Assembly (NCBI RefSeq): GCF_004684085.1 | Contig: NZ_SRHZ01000051.1 | Span: 1-64,000, forward strand | Length of the DNA: 64,000 nt | Source: Stenotrophomonas maltophilia | Lineage (GTDB): Bacteria; Pseudomonadota; Gammaproteobacteria; Xanthomonadales; Xanthomonadaceae | Direction of reading: 5' to 3' | Shown: piece by piece, positions 54,700 to 62,831 of the stretch | Numbering within the stretch: position 1 is the first letter of the stretch | Layout of the letters: every line of letters starts with the position of its first letter | The notes under the pieces: model-generated | The model's input: the letters and a program-made list of their open reading frames with translations, nothing else | What the model was told of the DNA's origin: nothing | The model's database searches: none | Translations under genes and position numbers: made by a program

Positions 54700-57459
54700 A
54701 TGTCTATGGAATGGCGCCCCTCAGGCTGGGGCCAGCGTGTGAACCGCTCGCCGAACTGGCGATTGCGGCTTGATGGCGAGCACGTCGAGCTCATGATCGG
54801 GGATAGACCGTACCGGGAGCACGTGAATGACGACCATCGCCTGCAGGTCACTCGTGGGCTGTTCTGGTCCACGGTGGTGCTGCAGACCGAAGGCGGTGAC
54901 ACGCTTTCCGTGGATGGGCTGCCCAACGGCCAGGCCTCCCGACTTGCGGCTGCTGTACAGCACGTGCTCTTCGCGCGCACCACGCGTGGTCGTAGGGCAC
55001 TCTTTGAAGCCCTCCTGGAGCAGATCCAGGCGTGGCTGGCCGAGGCAGATGCGCTCACCGACCGGGGCGCTACCGGCCGCCGCTGGATCAGCCACGAACA
55101 GCAGCAGGCGCTGCTGGCCGACCGACCCACCCTGCCCCTTCAGCCAGACGAACTGGAACGGCTGTTCCTCGATGAGAATGTGCACGAGGACCTGCATTCG
55201 CCCAGCCACCGCGCCGCACTGGACGCCCTGCACGACTGGCAGCTGGACTGGCCCGCCGTGTGGGCCGACGCCAACGCGACCATGGCAACACGCGAACTGG
55301 AGCTTGCCAAGGAGTTCCTGGACCGGGTCGAGAGCAAACCCCTGACCGAGGAACAGGCGCGCGCCGTATTCTGCTTCGACAATCGCGTGCAGGTCGTGGC
55401 TGCGGCCGGCTCTGGCAAGACATCCACCCTGGTCGCCAAGGCCGCTTATGCCATCGATCGCGGCTTTGTCGATCCCGAACGGATCGTGATGCTCGCCTTC
55501 AACAAGGACGCCGCGAAGGAGCTGGAAGAGCGCGCGCAGCGATCCTTCGACCGGCTCGGCATGGGCAACACCGTGGTGGAGGCCCGGACCTTCCACGCCC
55601 TGGGCCTGGCCATCATCGCCAAAGCCACAGGGCGCAAGCCCGACATCCCGGATTGGACCATCGACGCGACGCTCGGCTTCAACAAGCTGGCCGAACTGGT
55701 GGACGACCTGAAGGATCGCTCGACCCACTTCCGCACCCAATGGGACATGTTCCGTCTGGTGTTCGGGCGCGATCTGCCGCCATTCGGCGCGGAAATGGAT
55801 GCCGATGGTTACGACCGCGATGGCTCGCCCTATATCCGCACGCTGCAGGGTGAGCGGGTGAAGAGCCTGGAAGAGTGCGTGATCGCCGACTGGCTCTTCT
55901 ACAACGGCGTGACGTATGACTACGAGCGACGCTACGAATTTGATACGGCGACCGACACCCACCGCCAGTATCGCCCGGACTTCTACTATCCAGACGCCCA
56001 GCTGTATCACGAGCACTTTGCGCTGGATGCCGATGGCCAACCGCCGAAGCACTTTGCCAACTACAGCGAAGGGATGCACTGGAAGCGCCAGCAGCATGTG
56101 GCGCGCGGCACCGCCCTGGTCGAGACGACGTCGTTTGGCCTGCGCAGTGGACATGCCCTGCAGGATCTAGCAGACCGGCTTGGCGCGTCTGATGTCGAAC
56201 TCGACCCGAACCCGGACCGCGAGCTGCCTGATCAGGGCGCCAAGCCGATGCCGGACGCGGACCTGATCGGCTTGATGCGCACCTTCATTGCCCATGCCAA
56301 GAGCAACTGCCTGACCCTGGACGATATGGCCGCGCGCTTGCGGCAGATGCCCGAGGATCAGTTCAAGGAGCGATATCGTCGCTTCCTGGAAATCGCAGGG
56401 CCGGTTTTCCAGGCCTGGGACAACGCACTGGCTGACGAGCGCAGCATCGACTTCGAAGACATGCTCAACATGGCAGCCGGGCTGCTGGAACAGGGCCACT
56501 ATGAATCACCCTACGAACTGGTGATGGCCGACGAATTCCAGGACGCATCACGCGCCCGCGCACGCCTCTGCCGCGCCTTGGTCAGCCGCCCCGGCCGCTA
56601 TCTGTTTGCGGTGGGCGATGACTGGCAATCGATCAACCGCTTCGCCGGTGCCGACGTTTCGGTGATGACCGGATTCCGGGAGTGGATGAGGCATGGCCAG
56701 GTGCTGAAGCTGGAGCAGACGTTCCGCTGCCCGCAGGCACTGTGTGATGTTTCCAGCCGCTTCATCAGCAAGAACCCGGCGCAGATTGCCAAGGAAGTTC
56801 GCTCTGCTGCGCCGGCAATGGGCCCGGTGCTACAGGCGTTCCAGATGACTCGGCGTGAGGAGGTGCAGGATGGCGTTCGTCAGTACCTTTCGAAGCTGCA
56901 CCAGCAACTGTTGTCAGGTGCGGTGCCGCAGGGCCGCAACGGGCGCGTAACTGTATTCATTCTGGGGCGGTATCGCGCGGATCGCGGTGCAGTACCTTCG
57001 CATTGGAAGACGGCCTTCGGCAGTACGATGGACGTCGAGTTCCTCACGGTCCATCGGTCGAAGGGACGCGAGGCGGACTACGTTGTTCTGCCGGGCATGG
57101 TCAACCGCAGCTTCCCGAGCCTGCGCGCGGATGATCCGGTGCTTTCGCTGGCAATGCCGGACGGCGACACCTATCCGCTGAGCGAAGAACGGCGCCTGTT
57201 CTATGTAGCACTGACGCGTGCGCGGCGGTCGGTTGCGATGTTCACCCTGCAGGGGAAGCATTCGCCGTTCCTGGATGAGCTGGTGCGGGACGGCGCGGTG
57301 GAAGTGACCGCGATTTCAGGCGCGGCCATCCACGAAGAGCGCTGCCCGGTGTGCAAGGTGGGGGTGTTTGTGGACCGCAATGGGCCACATGGAGCTTTCC
57401 GGTCGTGCTCCAGTTACCCGTTGTGCCATAACAAGCCGAAGGGTGGGCGACGCGGGTAG
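54700..57459 (+). CDS. UvrD/Rep-type superfamily 1 helicase, HelD (helicase IV)-like, with nuclease-like insertion and zinc finger
   Basis: A 919-residue DNA helicase. The N-terminal 220 residues resemble E. coli helicase IV. Walker A AAGSGKTST is at about 235-243 and motif II (MADEFQDASR) near 607; motif VI is LFYVALTRARRSVAM. Between 1A and motif II, YRPDFYYPDAQLYHEHFALD (about 422-442) looks like a PD-(D/E)xK nuclease core, absent from E. coli HelD. The last 40 residues form a topoisomerase-type C4 zinc finger (CPVCKVGVFV...CSSYPLC). Probable role: recombination or repair. Confidence 0.88.
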   Translation: MSMEWRPSGWGQRVNRSPNWRLRLDGEHVELMIGDRPYREHVNDDHRLQVTRGLFWSTVVLQTEGGDTLSVDGLPNGQASRLAAAVQHVLFARTTRGRRALFEALLEQIQAWLAEADALTDRGATGRRWISHEQQQALLADRPTLPLQPDELERLFLDENVHEDLHSPSHRAALDALHDWQLDWPAVWADANATMATRELELAKEFLDRVESKPLTEEQARAVFCFDNRVQVVAAAGSGKTSTLVAKAAYAIDRGFVDPERIVMLAFNKDAAKELEERAQRSFDRLGMGNTVVEARTFHALGLAIIAKATGRKPDIPDWTIDATLGFNKLAELVDDLKDRSTHFRTQWDMFRLVFGRDLPPFGAEMDADGYDRDGSPYIRTLQGERVKSLEECVIADWLFYNGVTYDYERRYEFDTATDTHRQYRPDFYYPDAQLYHEHFALDADGQPPKHFANYSEGMHWKRQQHVARGTALVETTSFGLRSGHALQDLADRLGASDVELDPNPDRELPDQGAKPMPDADLIGLMRTFIAHAKSNCLTLDDMAARLRQMPEDQFKERYRRFLEIAGPVFQAWDNALADERSIDFEDMLNMAAGLLEQGHYESPYELVMADEFQDASRARARLCRALVSRPGRYLFAVGDDWQSINRFAGADVSVMTGFREWMRHGQVLKLEQTFRCPQALCDVSSRFISKNPAQIAKEVRSAAPAMGPVLQAFQMTRREEVQDGVRQYLSKLHQQLLSGAVPQGRNGRVTVFILGRYRADRGAVPSHWKTAFGSTMDVEFLTVHRSKGREADYVVLPGMVNRSFPSLRADDPVLSLAMPDGDTYPLSEERRLFYVALTRARRSVAMFTLQGKHSPFLDELVRDGAVEVTAISGAAIHEERCPVCKVGVFVDRNGPHGAFRSCSSYPLCHNKPKGGRRG

Positions 57460-57568
57460 CCGTCCAGGATCTGCCACCCGTTCGAACACGCCGACACTAA
57501 ACCTCAGCGGTGGGATACCGACTGGAACGGCGGCAGGGCCACCGACTCCCACTTTCCGACAATTAGAA

Positions 57569-57587
57569 AGCCGGCATTGAGCCGGCT
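57569..57587. terminator. weak hairpin terminator candidate
   Basis: AGCCGGC-ATTGA-GCCGGCT between the convergent helicase and small membrane protein genes; only a short T-rich stretch follows. Confidence 0.4.
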
Positions 57588-57612
57588 GATGGATCTTTCT
57601 CCAGCGCCTGCG

Positions 57613-57864
57613 TCAACGCTTTGAGCACAGCCTTCTCAAGCTGAGCACGATGTCCGCAAAGCCATAAAGGAAGGGCGCCGCAAGAAGCGCAGAGACACCT
57701 GATCCCAGAAGCCAGGGAACAGTGCCAGTAAGCGCCAACACGATGCTGATGACGCCAACCGCGGCCGACAAACCTCCGACCGTCTGGATGACAAGCGGCA
57801 GCGTCTCACTCTCTACTCGTGACCGTTCTGCCGAAGCCGGGTCCACCGCATCCATTTCACTCAT
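57613..57864 (-). CDS. small membrane protein
   Basis: An 83-residue protein with two hydrophobic helices (LPLVIQTVGGLSAAVGVISIVL and WLLGSGVSALLAAPFLYGFAD regions, about 23-44 and 50-70) and a short basic tail. No family recognised. It lies downstream of the RHS toxin/immunity pair but separated by a transposase relic. Confidence 0.55.
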   Translation of the reverse strand: MSEMDAVDPASAERSRVESETLPLVIQTVGGLSAAVGVISIVLALTGTVPWLLGSGVSALLAAPFLYGFADIVLSLRRLCSKR

Positions 57865-57940
57865 GATCAGTCCTTTCCGAGAAACCTGAATACTAGCTCA
57901 GTAAACGGCGTTTCGTGCTGGCGTCCCTCGGAACATCCCA

Positions 57941-58040
57941 TCGTTCCGAGCAGATGTGTTTGACTACATCGAGCGCCGCCACAACCCAAGAGGGATAAGG
58001 CCAGTACCTGTCGCCCTTGGGATGTGATCCCAGTGCGAGT
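57941..58040 (+). pseudogene. IS3-family transposase (OrfB) C-terminal relic
   Basis: The frame from 57941 reads SFRADVFDYIERRHNPRRDK, the C-terminal hallmark of IS3-family OrfB integrases (x-D-V-F-D-Y-I-E-x-x-Y-N-x-x-R). The following bases continue the element only after a frame change (QYLSP-like). No inverted repeats or upstream transposase sequence are visible. Confidence 0.6.
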
Positions 58041-58059
58041 AGCGGCGACTGCATCGAGC

Positions 58060-58392
58060 TTAGTTCCAGATCACGATGGTTCCATTTGGACTATTCAACT
58101 GCATCGCCTCTGGGCCAGAGTAGCCCTCGTCGCTTAAGTCGACTATGAGTGTGACCCCTCTAGAGAACTGCGCAACCATTGTCTCGTGATCGAAACGGCA
58201 ATCCTCCAGTACCAAGCTCAGCGTTGAGGGCGGAGGGGTCTCCGCAATGCAATCGCCAAGGAGGCTGAAAGAGTTGTAGATATGCAGCTTCCAGCCATCG
58301 TCCGTACCTATCGTGGCCATGCCATCTTCCACATCCAGTGTCACATTTTTCCCAATCATTGGCTGGAGGGCTTTCGCCTGGTGGTCGATCAT
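58060..58392 (-). CDS. probable immunity protein of the RHS toxin
   Basis: A 110-residue soluble protein (MIDHQAKALQPMIGKNV...; ends MQLNSPNGTIVIWN), beta-rich, not recognised. It starts 8 bases after the RHS toxin stop codon on the same strand, and the base composition is lower in GC than the core genes, as usual for polymorphic-toxin immunity genes. The role is inferred from position. Confidence 0.65.
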   Translation of the reverse strand: MIDHQAKALQPMIGKNVTLDVEDGMATIGTDDGWKLHIYNSFSLLGDCIAETPPPSTLSLVLEDCRFDHETMVAQFSRGVTLIVDLSDEGYSGPEAMQLNSPNGTIVIWN

Positions 58393-58400
58393 GTTCAGGC

Positions 58401-59450
58401 CTATCTGACTGGGAAGTGAGACTTCGAATTAGGTAGCGTTTTCCCGGAGAGCGGATCTACGCCTTGCTTTCCAGCATTCTCGTACTTGATGTAGCCAGCT
58501 GGATATCCAGGACTGTTTCCCCTGGGAGGGGTTGGGTCCATCATCCGCATGGTGGCTACTTGCCCATTGCTGCCTCCGGCACCCCCAGTAAATGCGACGC
58601 CGGTCTGTTTTCCTGCAGGGTTGATGACTGGAGTTGGTCCGCTCGCTCCTGTGGGTACCGGAAATGCTGTTCCGTTCGATGAGATGACATAGCTCGGGCC
58701 AGAGGGTGTCGCGGGAGCAGCGGCAGGAGTTTGCGCAGAGGGCGCTGCCGGTGCTGGCAGGGCCAGTGGTTGCGCCGAATTAATTGAGCCAGACATTGCC
58801 GATGCAACAGCAGGCCCAACAACTGGCGTCGCCCGCACAATCGCTGTTGTTACCGCAAGTGCTGCAGGGCCGAACGTATCATATGCCGAGGGTGAGCTCG
58901 CCACCGAGTCGGCATGTCTCTCCGCCGCCCGTTCCTGGCGACCATCAGGATCAACGAATCTGTAGGGATTGCCCGCAGCGTATCGATAGCGGTTGAAGGC
59001 GGAGCCTGGTTTGTTGTTTGGTGAAACGGGATCAACAGAGAGAAAGAGCCCTAGTTGGGGATCGTAGTAGCGCTGCTGCATGTAGCTTAGCCCCGTGGCA
59101 GCATCGCTTACGTGCCCAGTGTAGCCAGGCCCATCCATAACCGGTCCGTCCACGACACCCCCGTAGGGCTCGTAGTCGTACCGTTTGATCACCTTGCCAG
59201 CTTCATCGGTTTCGGCAACGACCGAGCCAAGTGCATCGGTATGGATGTAAGTGACCGCCTGGGCGCTTGCAGTTGGCGTCAGCATCAAGCCAACCAGCAG
59301 AACGCAGCAGAGCCAAGCACCCAAGACGCTCGTCTTGCTGAAACGCGTTCTCATGACCCTTGCGCGGACAGGGGGTACGCACGCAGCTCTCTCAAGCCGT
59401 CTCATCCTTCCAATCCCTGAAAGAGCCTTCCAGCAAGGCATTGCCTTCAT
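58401..59450 (-). CDS. short RHS-repeat core protein with C-terminal toxin domain and own signal peptide
   Basis: About 349 residues. After a signal peptide (LGAWLCCVLLVGLMLTPTASAQ) comes directly the RHS core (YIHTDALGSVVAETDEAGKV; RYYDPQLGLFLSVDP; NRYRYAAGNPYRFVDPDGR), with no upstream YD repeats. A Pro/Ala-rich linker leads to a variable tip (about 260-349: GYPAGYIKYENAGKQGVD, LPNSKSHFPVR) that is the likely toxin. GGAG 8 bases before the ATG at 59450 supports that start; ATG at 59354 just before the signal peptide is the alternative. The tip family is unknown to me; the immunity gene follows at 58392. Confidence 0.78.
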   Translation of the reverse strand: MKAMPCWKALSGIGRMRRLERAACVPPVRARVMRTRFSKTSVLGAWLCCVLLVGLMLTPTASAQAVTYIHTDALGSVVAETDEAGKVIKRYDYEPYGGVVDGPVMDGPGYTGHVSDAATGLSYMQQRYYDPQLGLFLSVDPVSPNNKPGSAFNRYRYAAGNPYRFVDPDGRQERAAERHADSVASSPSAYDTFGPAALAVTTAIVRATPVVGPAVASAMSGSINSAQPLALPAPAAPSAQTPAAAPATPSGPSYVISSNGTAFPVPTGASGPTPVINPAGKQTGVAFTGGAGGSNGQVATMRMMDPTPPRGNSPGYPAGYIKYENAGKQGVDPLSGKTLPNSKSHFPVR

Positions 59451-59917
59451 ATCACAGTCTCCATCGGCGTGACGACCGAAGGTGGTGCAGAAAGAGCACC
59501 CTATGAAGTGCGCAGGCGTGGCGGGGAGACGAGTGCGCACGCCGGGGTAAGCATGGCGCCGGGCCCCTGCGCCCCCATCTGCTCCACTGCCTCTCAACCG
59601 CTTCTACTGGCCGCTAACGCGCAGCAGTTCCTGGGTTGGGGCTTGCCTGGGCGCCGATGCTGCTACGCACGCTCATGGCCCTGCGCACGCGCCGCCTCAT
59701 TTCGTAACGGCTGTCAGAGGCGGTGGTGTGGGAGCGGCGTGCTTCCCGATGCGCACAGGCTCGCTATCTGAAACTGCTTGCGTGCACCATCACGTCTCCA
59801 GGTGCTGCCCTATTGCAACTGCCGTGAGCGGCACTCATACGCGCTGGTCGAGCTGCTGATAGGCCAGCAATCAACGGATTGACGAAGTATGGGTCCACAT
59901 ACGAACCCAAGAAAAAA
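59451..59917. other. 467-bp gap between RHS gene and island end
   Basis: No supported gene. The frames here lack ribosome sites and show no family similarity. It probably holds the RHS promoter and degenerate chromosomal sequence. Confidence 0.4.
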
Positions 59918-59935
59918 GCCCCTGAAATCAGGGGC
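59912..59935 (-). terminator. intrinsic terminator, probably of the original tRNA-Ser gene
   Basis: On the minus strand GCCCCTGA-TT-TCAGGGGC is followed by six T. It lies 13 bases beyond the tRNA-Ser 3'-end copy, so it is most simply the terminator of the tRNA gene into which the island integrated. Confidence 0.75.
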
Positions 59936-59948
59936 CTAGTTCGCATTC

Positions 59949-59966
59949 TGGCGGAGAGAGTGGGAT
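59949..59966 (-). other. tRNA-Ser 3'-end fragment, putative island attachment site (att)
   Basis: Read on the minus strand, 18 bases end in CTCTCCGCCA and match the T-arm/acceptor 3' end of a bacterial tRNA-Ser (from memory). No full tRNA precedes it. Mobile islands that integrate into a tRNA 3' end leave such a copy at the far junction. The terminator just beyond it and mobilization genes on the other side support this reading. Confidence 0.6.
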
Positions 59967-59997
59967 CGGATCACCACGGATCTAACCAATTCTCTCC
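59949..59997 (-). other. tRNA-Ser-like minihelix at the island end
   Basis: On the minus strand, GGAGAGA (59991-59997) can pair with TCTCTCC before the G-CCA end. Between them lies a degenerate T-arm (GTGG...CCCAC), with no D-arm or anticodon arm. This 49-base unit mimics the top half of tRNA-Ser. It may be chance, a decayed tRNA, or an integrase-binding dyad. Confidence 0.35.
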
Positions 59998-60292
59998 GTT
60001 GCAGAAAGCCTGTTTGACAGGTTTCCTTTGGATGTTTCCTCGATCATAGCCAGTCTTGGGTACGGTTGGTACTGCTTCCCCGGATGACCAGGCCTCCCAG
60101 CGATGGAGGAGCGGTCGGCTAGCAATCCAGCCAACCAAGGCGGCCCGATGGCCGCAGGGGCGGAGATACATCTAAGGATGAGATCTATGGTCGAATTGGA
60201 TGTTCAGATATGTGAAATTTCTCTCATTTCTCATTTGGCGACTATGGGCATGGGTGCTTGGATAGGCTTTCTACCAACGAAAGGAAGGCTCT
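59998..60292. other. 295-bp island-end region
   Basis: No convincing gene; a 66-codon minus-strand frame that ends next to the att copy (59971-60171) lacks a ribosome site. The rest may hold integrase arm sites and the promoter of the gene at 60293. Confidence 0.35.
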
Positions 60293-60622
60293 ATGCACCA
60301 CGACACACAGCTCCACATCGCCAGCCAATTGCTCAGCGCCCTCATGGTCAGCACCCCGAGTCGGGACATTGACGATCGCGACGTAGATGTTCGGCATGCT
60401 TTGGATGTCGCCGCCGAACTGATTAGGCAGTGGGGACCGACTACGCCCCCTGGGGGCTTTACTCCCCCGCCCGCAGCCGGCACATCGCTGAGAATGCCCG
60501 TTGACCGCTCACTCCCACCACCGGAAATGCCGGAATCAATGGAGCAATGGCGGAGCAGCAGGATCAACACGCCGATGCCCGGTCCGAAGCCAAAACTGGG
60601 CAGACGACCTGGTCTGCACTGA
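60293..60622 (+). CDS. hypothetical protein of the mobile island
   Basis: A 109-residue protein with a helical N-terminus (MHHDTQLHIASQLLSALM; VDVRHALDVAAELIRQW) and a Pro-rich, basic C-terminal half. GGAAGG 4 bases before the ATG at 60293 is a good ribosome site. No family is recognised. It converges on the relaxase gene with a shared terminator. Confidence 0.55.
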   Translation: MHHDTQLHIASQLLSALMVSTPSRDIDDRDVDVRHALDVAAELIRQWGPTTPPGGFTPPPAAGTSLRMPVDRSLPPPEMPESMEQWRSSRINTPMPGPKPKLGRRPGLH

Positions 60623-60629
60623 GTAAGAA

Positions 60630-60653
60630 GAGGCCCCGCAACTGCGGGGCCTC
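60630..60653. terminator. bidirectional terminator
   Basis: A perfect 10-bp stem GAGGCCCCGC/GCGGGGCCTC with an AACT loop; TCGCTTT follows on the plus strand and TTCTTAC on the minus. It sits between convergent genes. Confidence 0.85.
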
Positions 60654-60658
60654 TCGCT

Positions 60659-62203
60659 TTATGGACTCGGCGCCGACGGACGCGATGTCGGACCAGGCCG
60701 AGGCACCAGCGGGCCCTTGCGCACCGACGGCGACACGAATGGGGGGAACTCGCCGCAAGACTGAGCCAACTCCGACGCTTGTTGAAGGATGTCTCTTTCG
60801 GCGGCGTCCAGCGCCGGCTGAGTCGCCATCTCTTGGGCCTTAGCCAACTCGATTGACCGCATCTCGAGCACAGCCAGACGCCTCTCTCGGCGTTTGGCCC
60901 ATTCCTTGGGCGACCACTGGCTCCCTTCTCGTGGGTGGTCCGCGTTGAAGCTCTCCCACTGCTGCTGCGCCATGTGGTGAAGACGGTCTGCTCGCCGGAC
61001 CGCGCTCTCCCTCCGCCCCCTTCTCAGAAACGCCTGCTTGAGCGAGCGGATCTTGACCGCAACAGGTGCGACCAACGGGTGTGCCTGGGCGGTGTCACCA
61101 AAGCGGACCACGTGACGGCGCACACCTGCAAGCCACTCCCTAACAACGCCCAAAGCCAAATCAGCGCGGGCCTGGGTAATCTCCCACAGGTCTCTCAGTG
61201 CAACATCAATCCACTCGAGGCAGTTCCACTGCCTCGGGGGGCGCTCTGGCCTCAAGACACCGTTCTCAATGGGAGGTAGGCGAATGCCCATCACTCCCTC
61301 AATCCTGAGATCGCCGACCGCGAGGAAGGGCGCGGCAGACTTCTGCTTGGCTCGCTCAGCGAGGGCAGCCCGGTGATCGTGCGTGGGAGGAAGTCCAATG
61401 GCACGCCCCTCAGCCACAGCGTCTTGGATCAGCGATTCGAACTCTTGGTCGTTTTCCTGCTGAATCGACAGGTTGGTCTCTTCAACCTGGGTGGCCTGAC
61501 CTCTCCTGGCAAGCGCCGTCGCGACCTTTCCTTGATGACGGGTAGGCTCCCTAGAGAGCAGCGTTGCCCGAATCGGATCACCGTTCAACAATGCTGTCTG
61601 GGACTGCTCCTCCAAGCTACGATGGTCCACGCGGGAACGGATGCCAGCCGCCTCCAGATACGAGTTGATCGTGGACGCCACGGCCTCGCGAACCCACTCC
61701 ACCTCGATACGCCCCGTCGGACCACCATCCAGCTCTGTGGTCTTGTCACCAAACCTCTCTCCGGTGATCCGTCGTGTGCTTGCCAGGATGTGGACGTGGT
61801 GGTTCACACCGTCAGTGGTTGGCGGCGAATGGATGCTTGCTTGGACGACGAACCCATAGCGGGCTACCAACACGTCAGCAATCGCCCAAGCAAGTTCACT
61901 GCGCTGTTCGGTATCGAGCTCGTGTGGCAGCGACACTTCGAACTCGCGTGCAATCGTTGCGTCTTTGCGACGCTCGGCCGCTTCGACCGCGGGCCAGAGT
62001 TCGCCTGGAATTAGGGCCCATGGCGGCGCTCCTGGAGGGCCCAAGCAGCTGCTTGCGACGACGCCACCGCGGCGCCGATAGTCGTGCACTTGTCCTGTCT
62101 GAAAGTCTTTAAGGCGCAGGCCGCCGCGATAGGCGGCCGCTGCGACGGCGGACTGGCCTCGCGCACGGCTGAAGGTTTTGACGCTGGTGTGGTAGATAGC
62201 CAT
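60659..62203 (-). CDS. MobA/MobL-family relaxase (MOBQ)
   Basis: A 514-residue relaxase. The N-terminus MAIYHTSVKTFSRARGQSAV leads to AAAYRGG with the probable nicking Tyr at residue 25. EFEVSLPHELD near 88-97 and the metal-binding HHVHIL at 135-140 complete the MOBQ signature. The rest is charged and helical without a primase motif. It would nick the oriT-like site just upstream and pilot the strand into a recipient using another element's conjugation pore. GGAG precedes the ATG at 62203. Confidence 0.92.
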   Translation of the reverse strand: MAIYHTSVKTFSRARGQSAVAAAAYRGGLRLKDFQTGQVHDYRRRGGVVASSCLGPPGAPPWALIPGELWPAVEAAERRKDATIAREFEVSLPHELDTEQRSELAWAIADVLVARYGFVVQASIHSPPTTDGVNHHVHILASTRRITGERFGDKTTELDGGPTGRIEVEWVREAVASTINSYLEAAGIRSRVDHRSLEEQSQTALLNGDPIRATLLSREPTRHQGKVATALARRGQATQVEETNLSIQQENDQEFESLIQDAVAEGRAIGLPPTHDHRAALAERAKQKSAAPFLAVGDLRIEGVMGIRLPPIENGVLRPERPPRQWNCLEWIDVALRDLWEITQARADLALGVVREWLAGVRRHVVRFGDTAQAHPLVAPVAVKIRSLKQAFLRRGRRESAVRRADRLHHMAQQQWESFNADHPREGSQWSPKEWAKRRERRLAVLEMRSIELAKAQEMATQPALDAAERDILQQASELAQSCGEFPPFVSPSVRKGPLVPRPGPTSRPSAPSP

Positions 62204-62301
62204 TGAGATCTCCGTGATTGGTCGGAGTCTTTATGCTTTTGTTTTTTCTCTTCGCAAGCGGGAATCCGCTTGGGGTCCAAGGGGCGAAGCCCTTTGCGCA
62301 C

Positions 62302-62329
62302 GTGTAACGGAGTTACACCTAAGTGCGCT
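62302..62329 (+). other. putative origin of transfer (oriT) with nic site
   Basis: A 7-bp hairpin GTGTAAC-GGA-GTTACAC (62302-62318) is followed at once by CTAAGTGCGC (62319-62328). An inverted repeat 5' of a TAA(A/G)TGCGC core is the layout of RSF1010/pSC101-type (MOBQ) origins, nicked just after the GC. It lies between the divergent relaxase and small mobilization gene, the expected place. Confidence 0.75.
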
Positions 62330-62464
62330 CTTGCATTGTTCTTTTAAGCATGTTTTTTTGAGCCCTCATTGAGCGTTGCATGTTCGTACATTTTCGGATG
62401 CGAGCGATCTTGACGGCACCAACTTCTTTGGTTGACTGGTTTCAACCTCATGAAGGAATTCACC

Positions 62465-62776
62465 ATGACCGCCACCAATCACTACCATGAGCGCATCCAG
62501 AGGGCCACCGAGCGGCTCGCCCAGCTTCAGGCGCGCGAGCTGTTGGCATCACAACGTCAAGCGAGCAAAGCCAGGCAAGCCCAGCGTCAGGAAGAAGCGC
62601 GCCGCCGACGGCGTGTCGCAGCGCTGGTTTACTTGGCTGCAGCGGAAACACTGGATGACGCAGAACTGTTGGGCGCGCTTTTGATCCACCAGCAGAGCCG
62701 CAGCGATGATGAGATCCGAAAGGATGCTCGCGTCGTCGGCAAGGCGAAGCTGCAGGACTCCGTTGCTCCACCTTGA
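62465..62776 (+). CDS. mobilization/conjugal transfer protein, TraD-like (small helical)
   Basis: A 103-residue charged helical protein: HERIQRATERLAQLQAREL, a basic coiled segment with RRRRRVAALV, then AAETLDDAELLGALLIHQQ. It resembles small TraD/MobC-like accessory proteins encoded next to MOBQ relaxases. AAGGA 7 bases before the ATG at 62465 decides the start. It faces away from the relaxase gene across the oriT region and may assist relaxosome formation. Confidence 0.75.
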   Translation: MTATNHYHERIQRATERLAQLQARELLASQRQASKARQAQRQEEARRRRRVAALVYLAAAETLDDAELLGALLIHQQSRSDDEIRKDARVVGKAKLQDSVAPP

Positions 62777-62831
62777 AGCGTTCGATCTGATCCAGGTGCT
62801 GGCCGCCCACGATGGACGGCCAGCCTGATGG

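Noticed and set aside
54721-56154. 477-codon minus-strand frame opposite the helicase gene
   Set aside because: Antisense shadow; no ribosome site or family pattern.
59971-60171. 66-codon minus-strand frame ending beside the att copy, considered as an integrase C-terminus
   Set aside because: No Arg-His-Tyr recombinase motif and no ribosome site.
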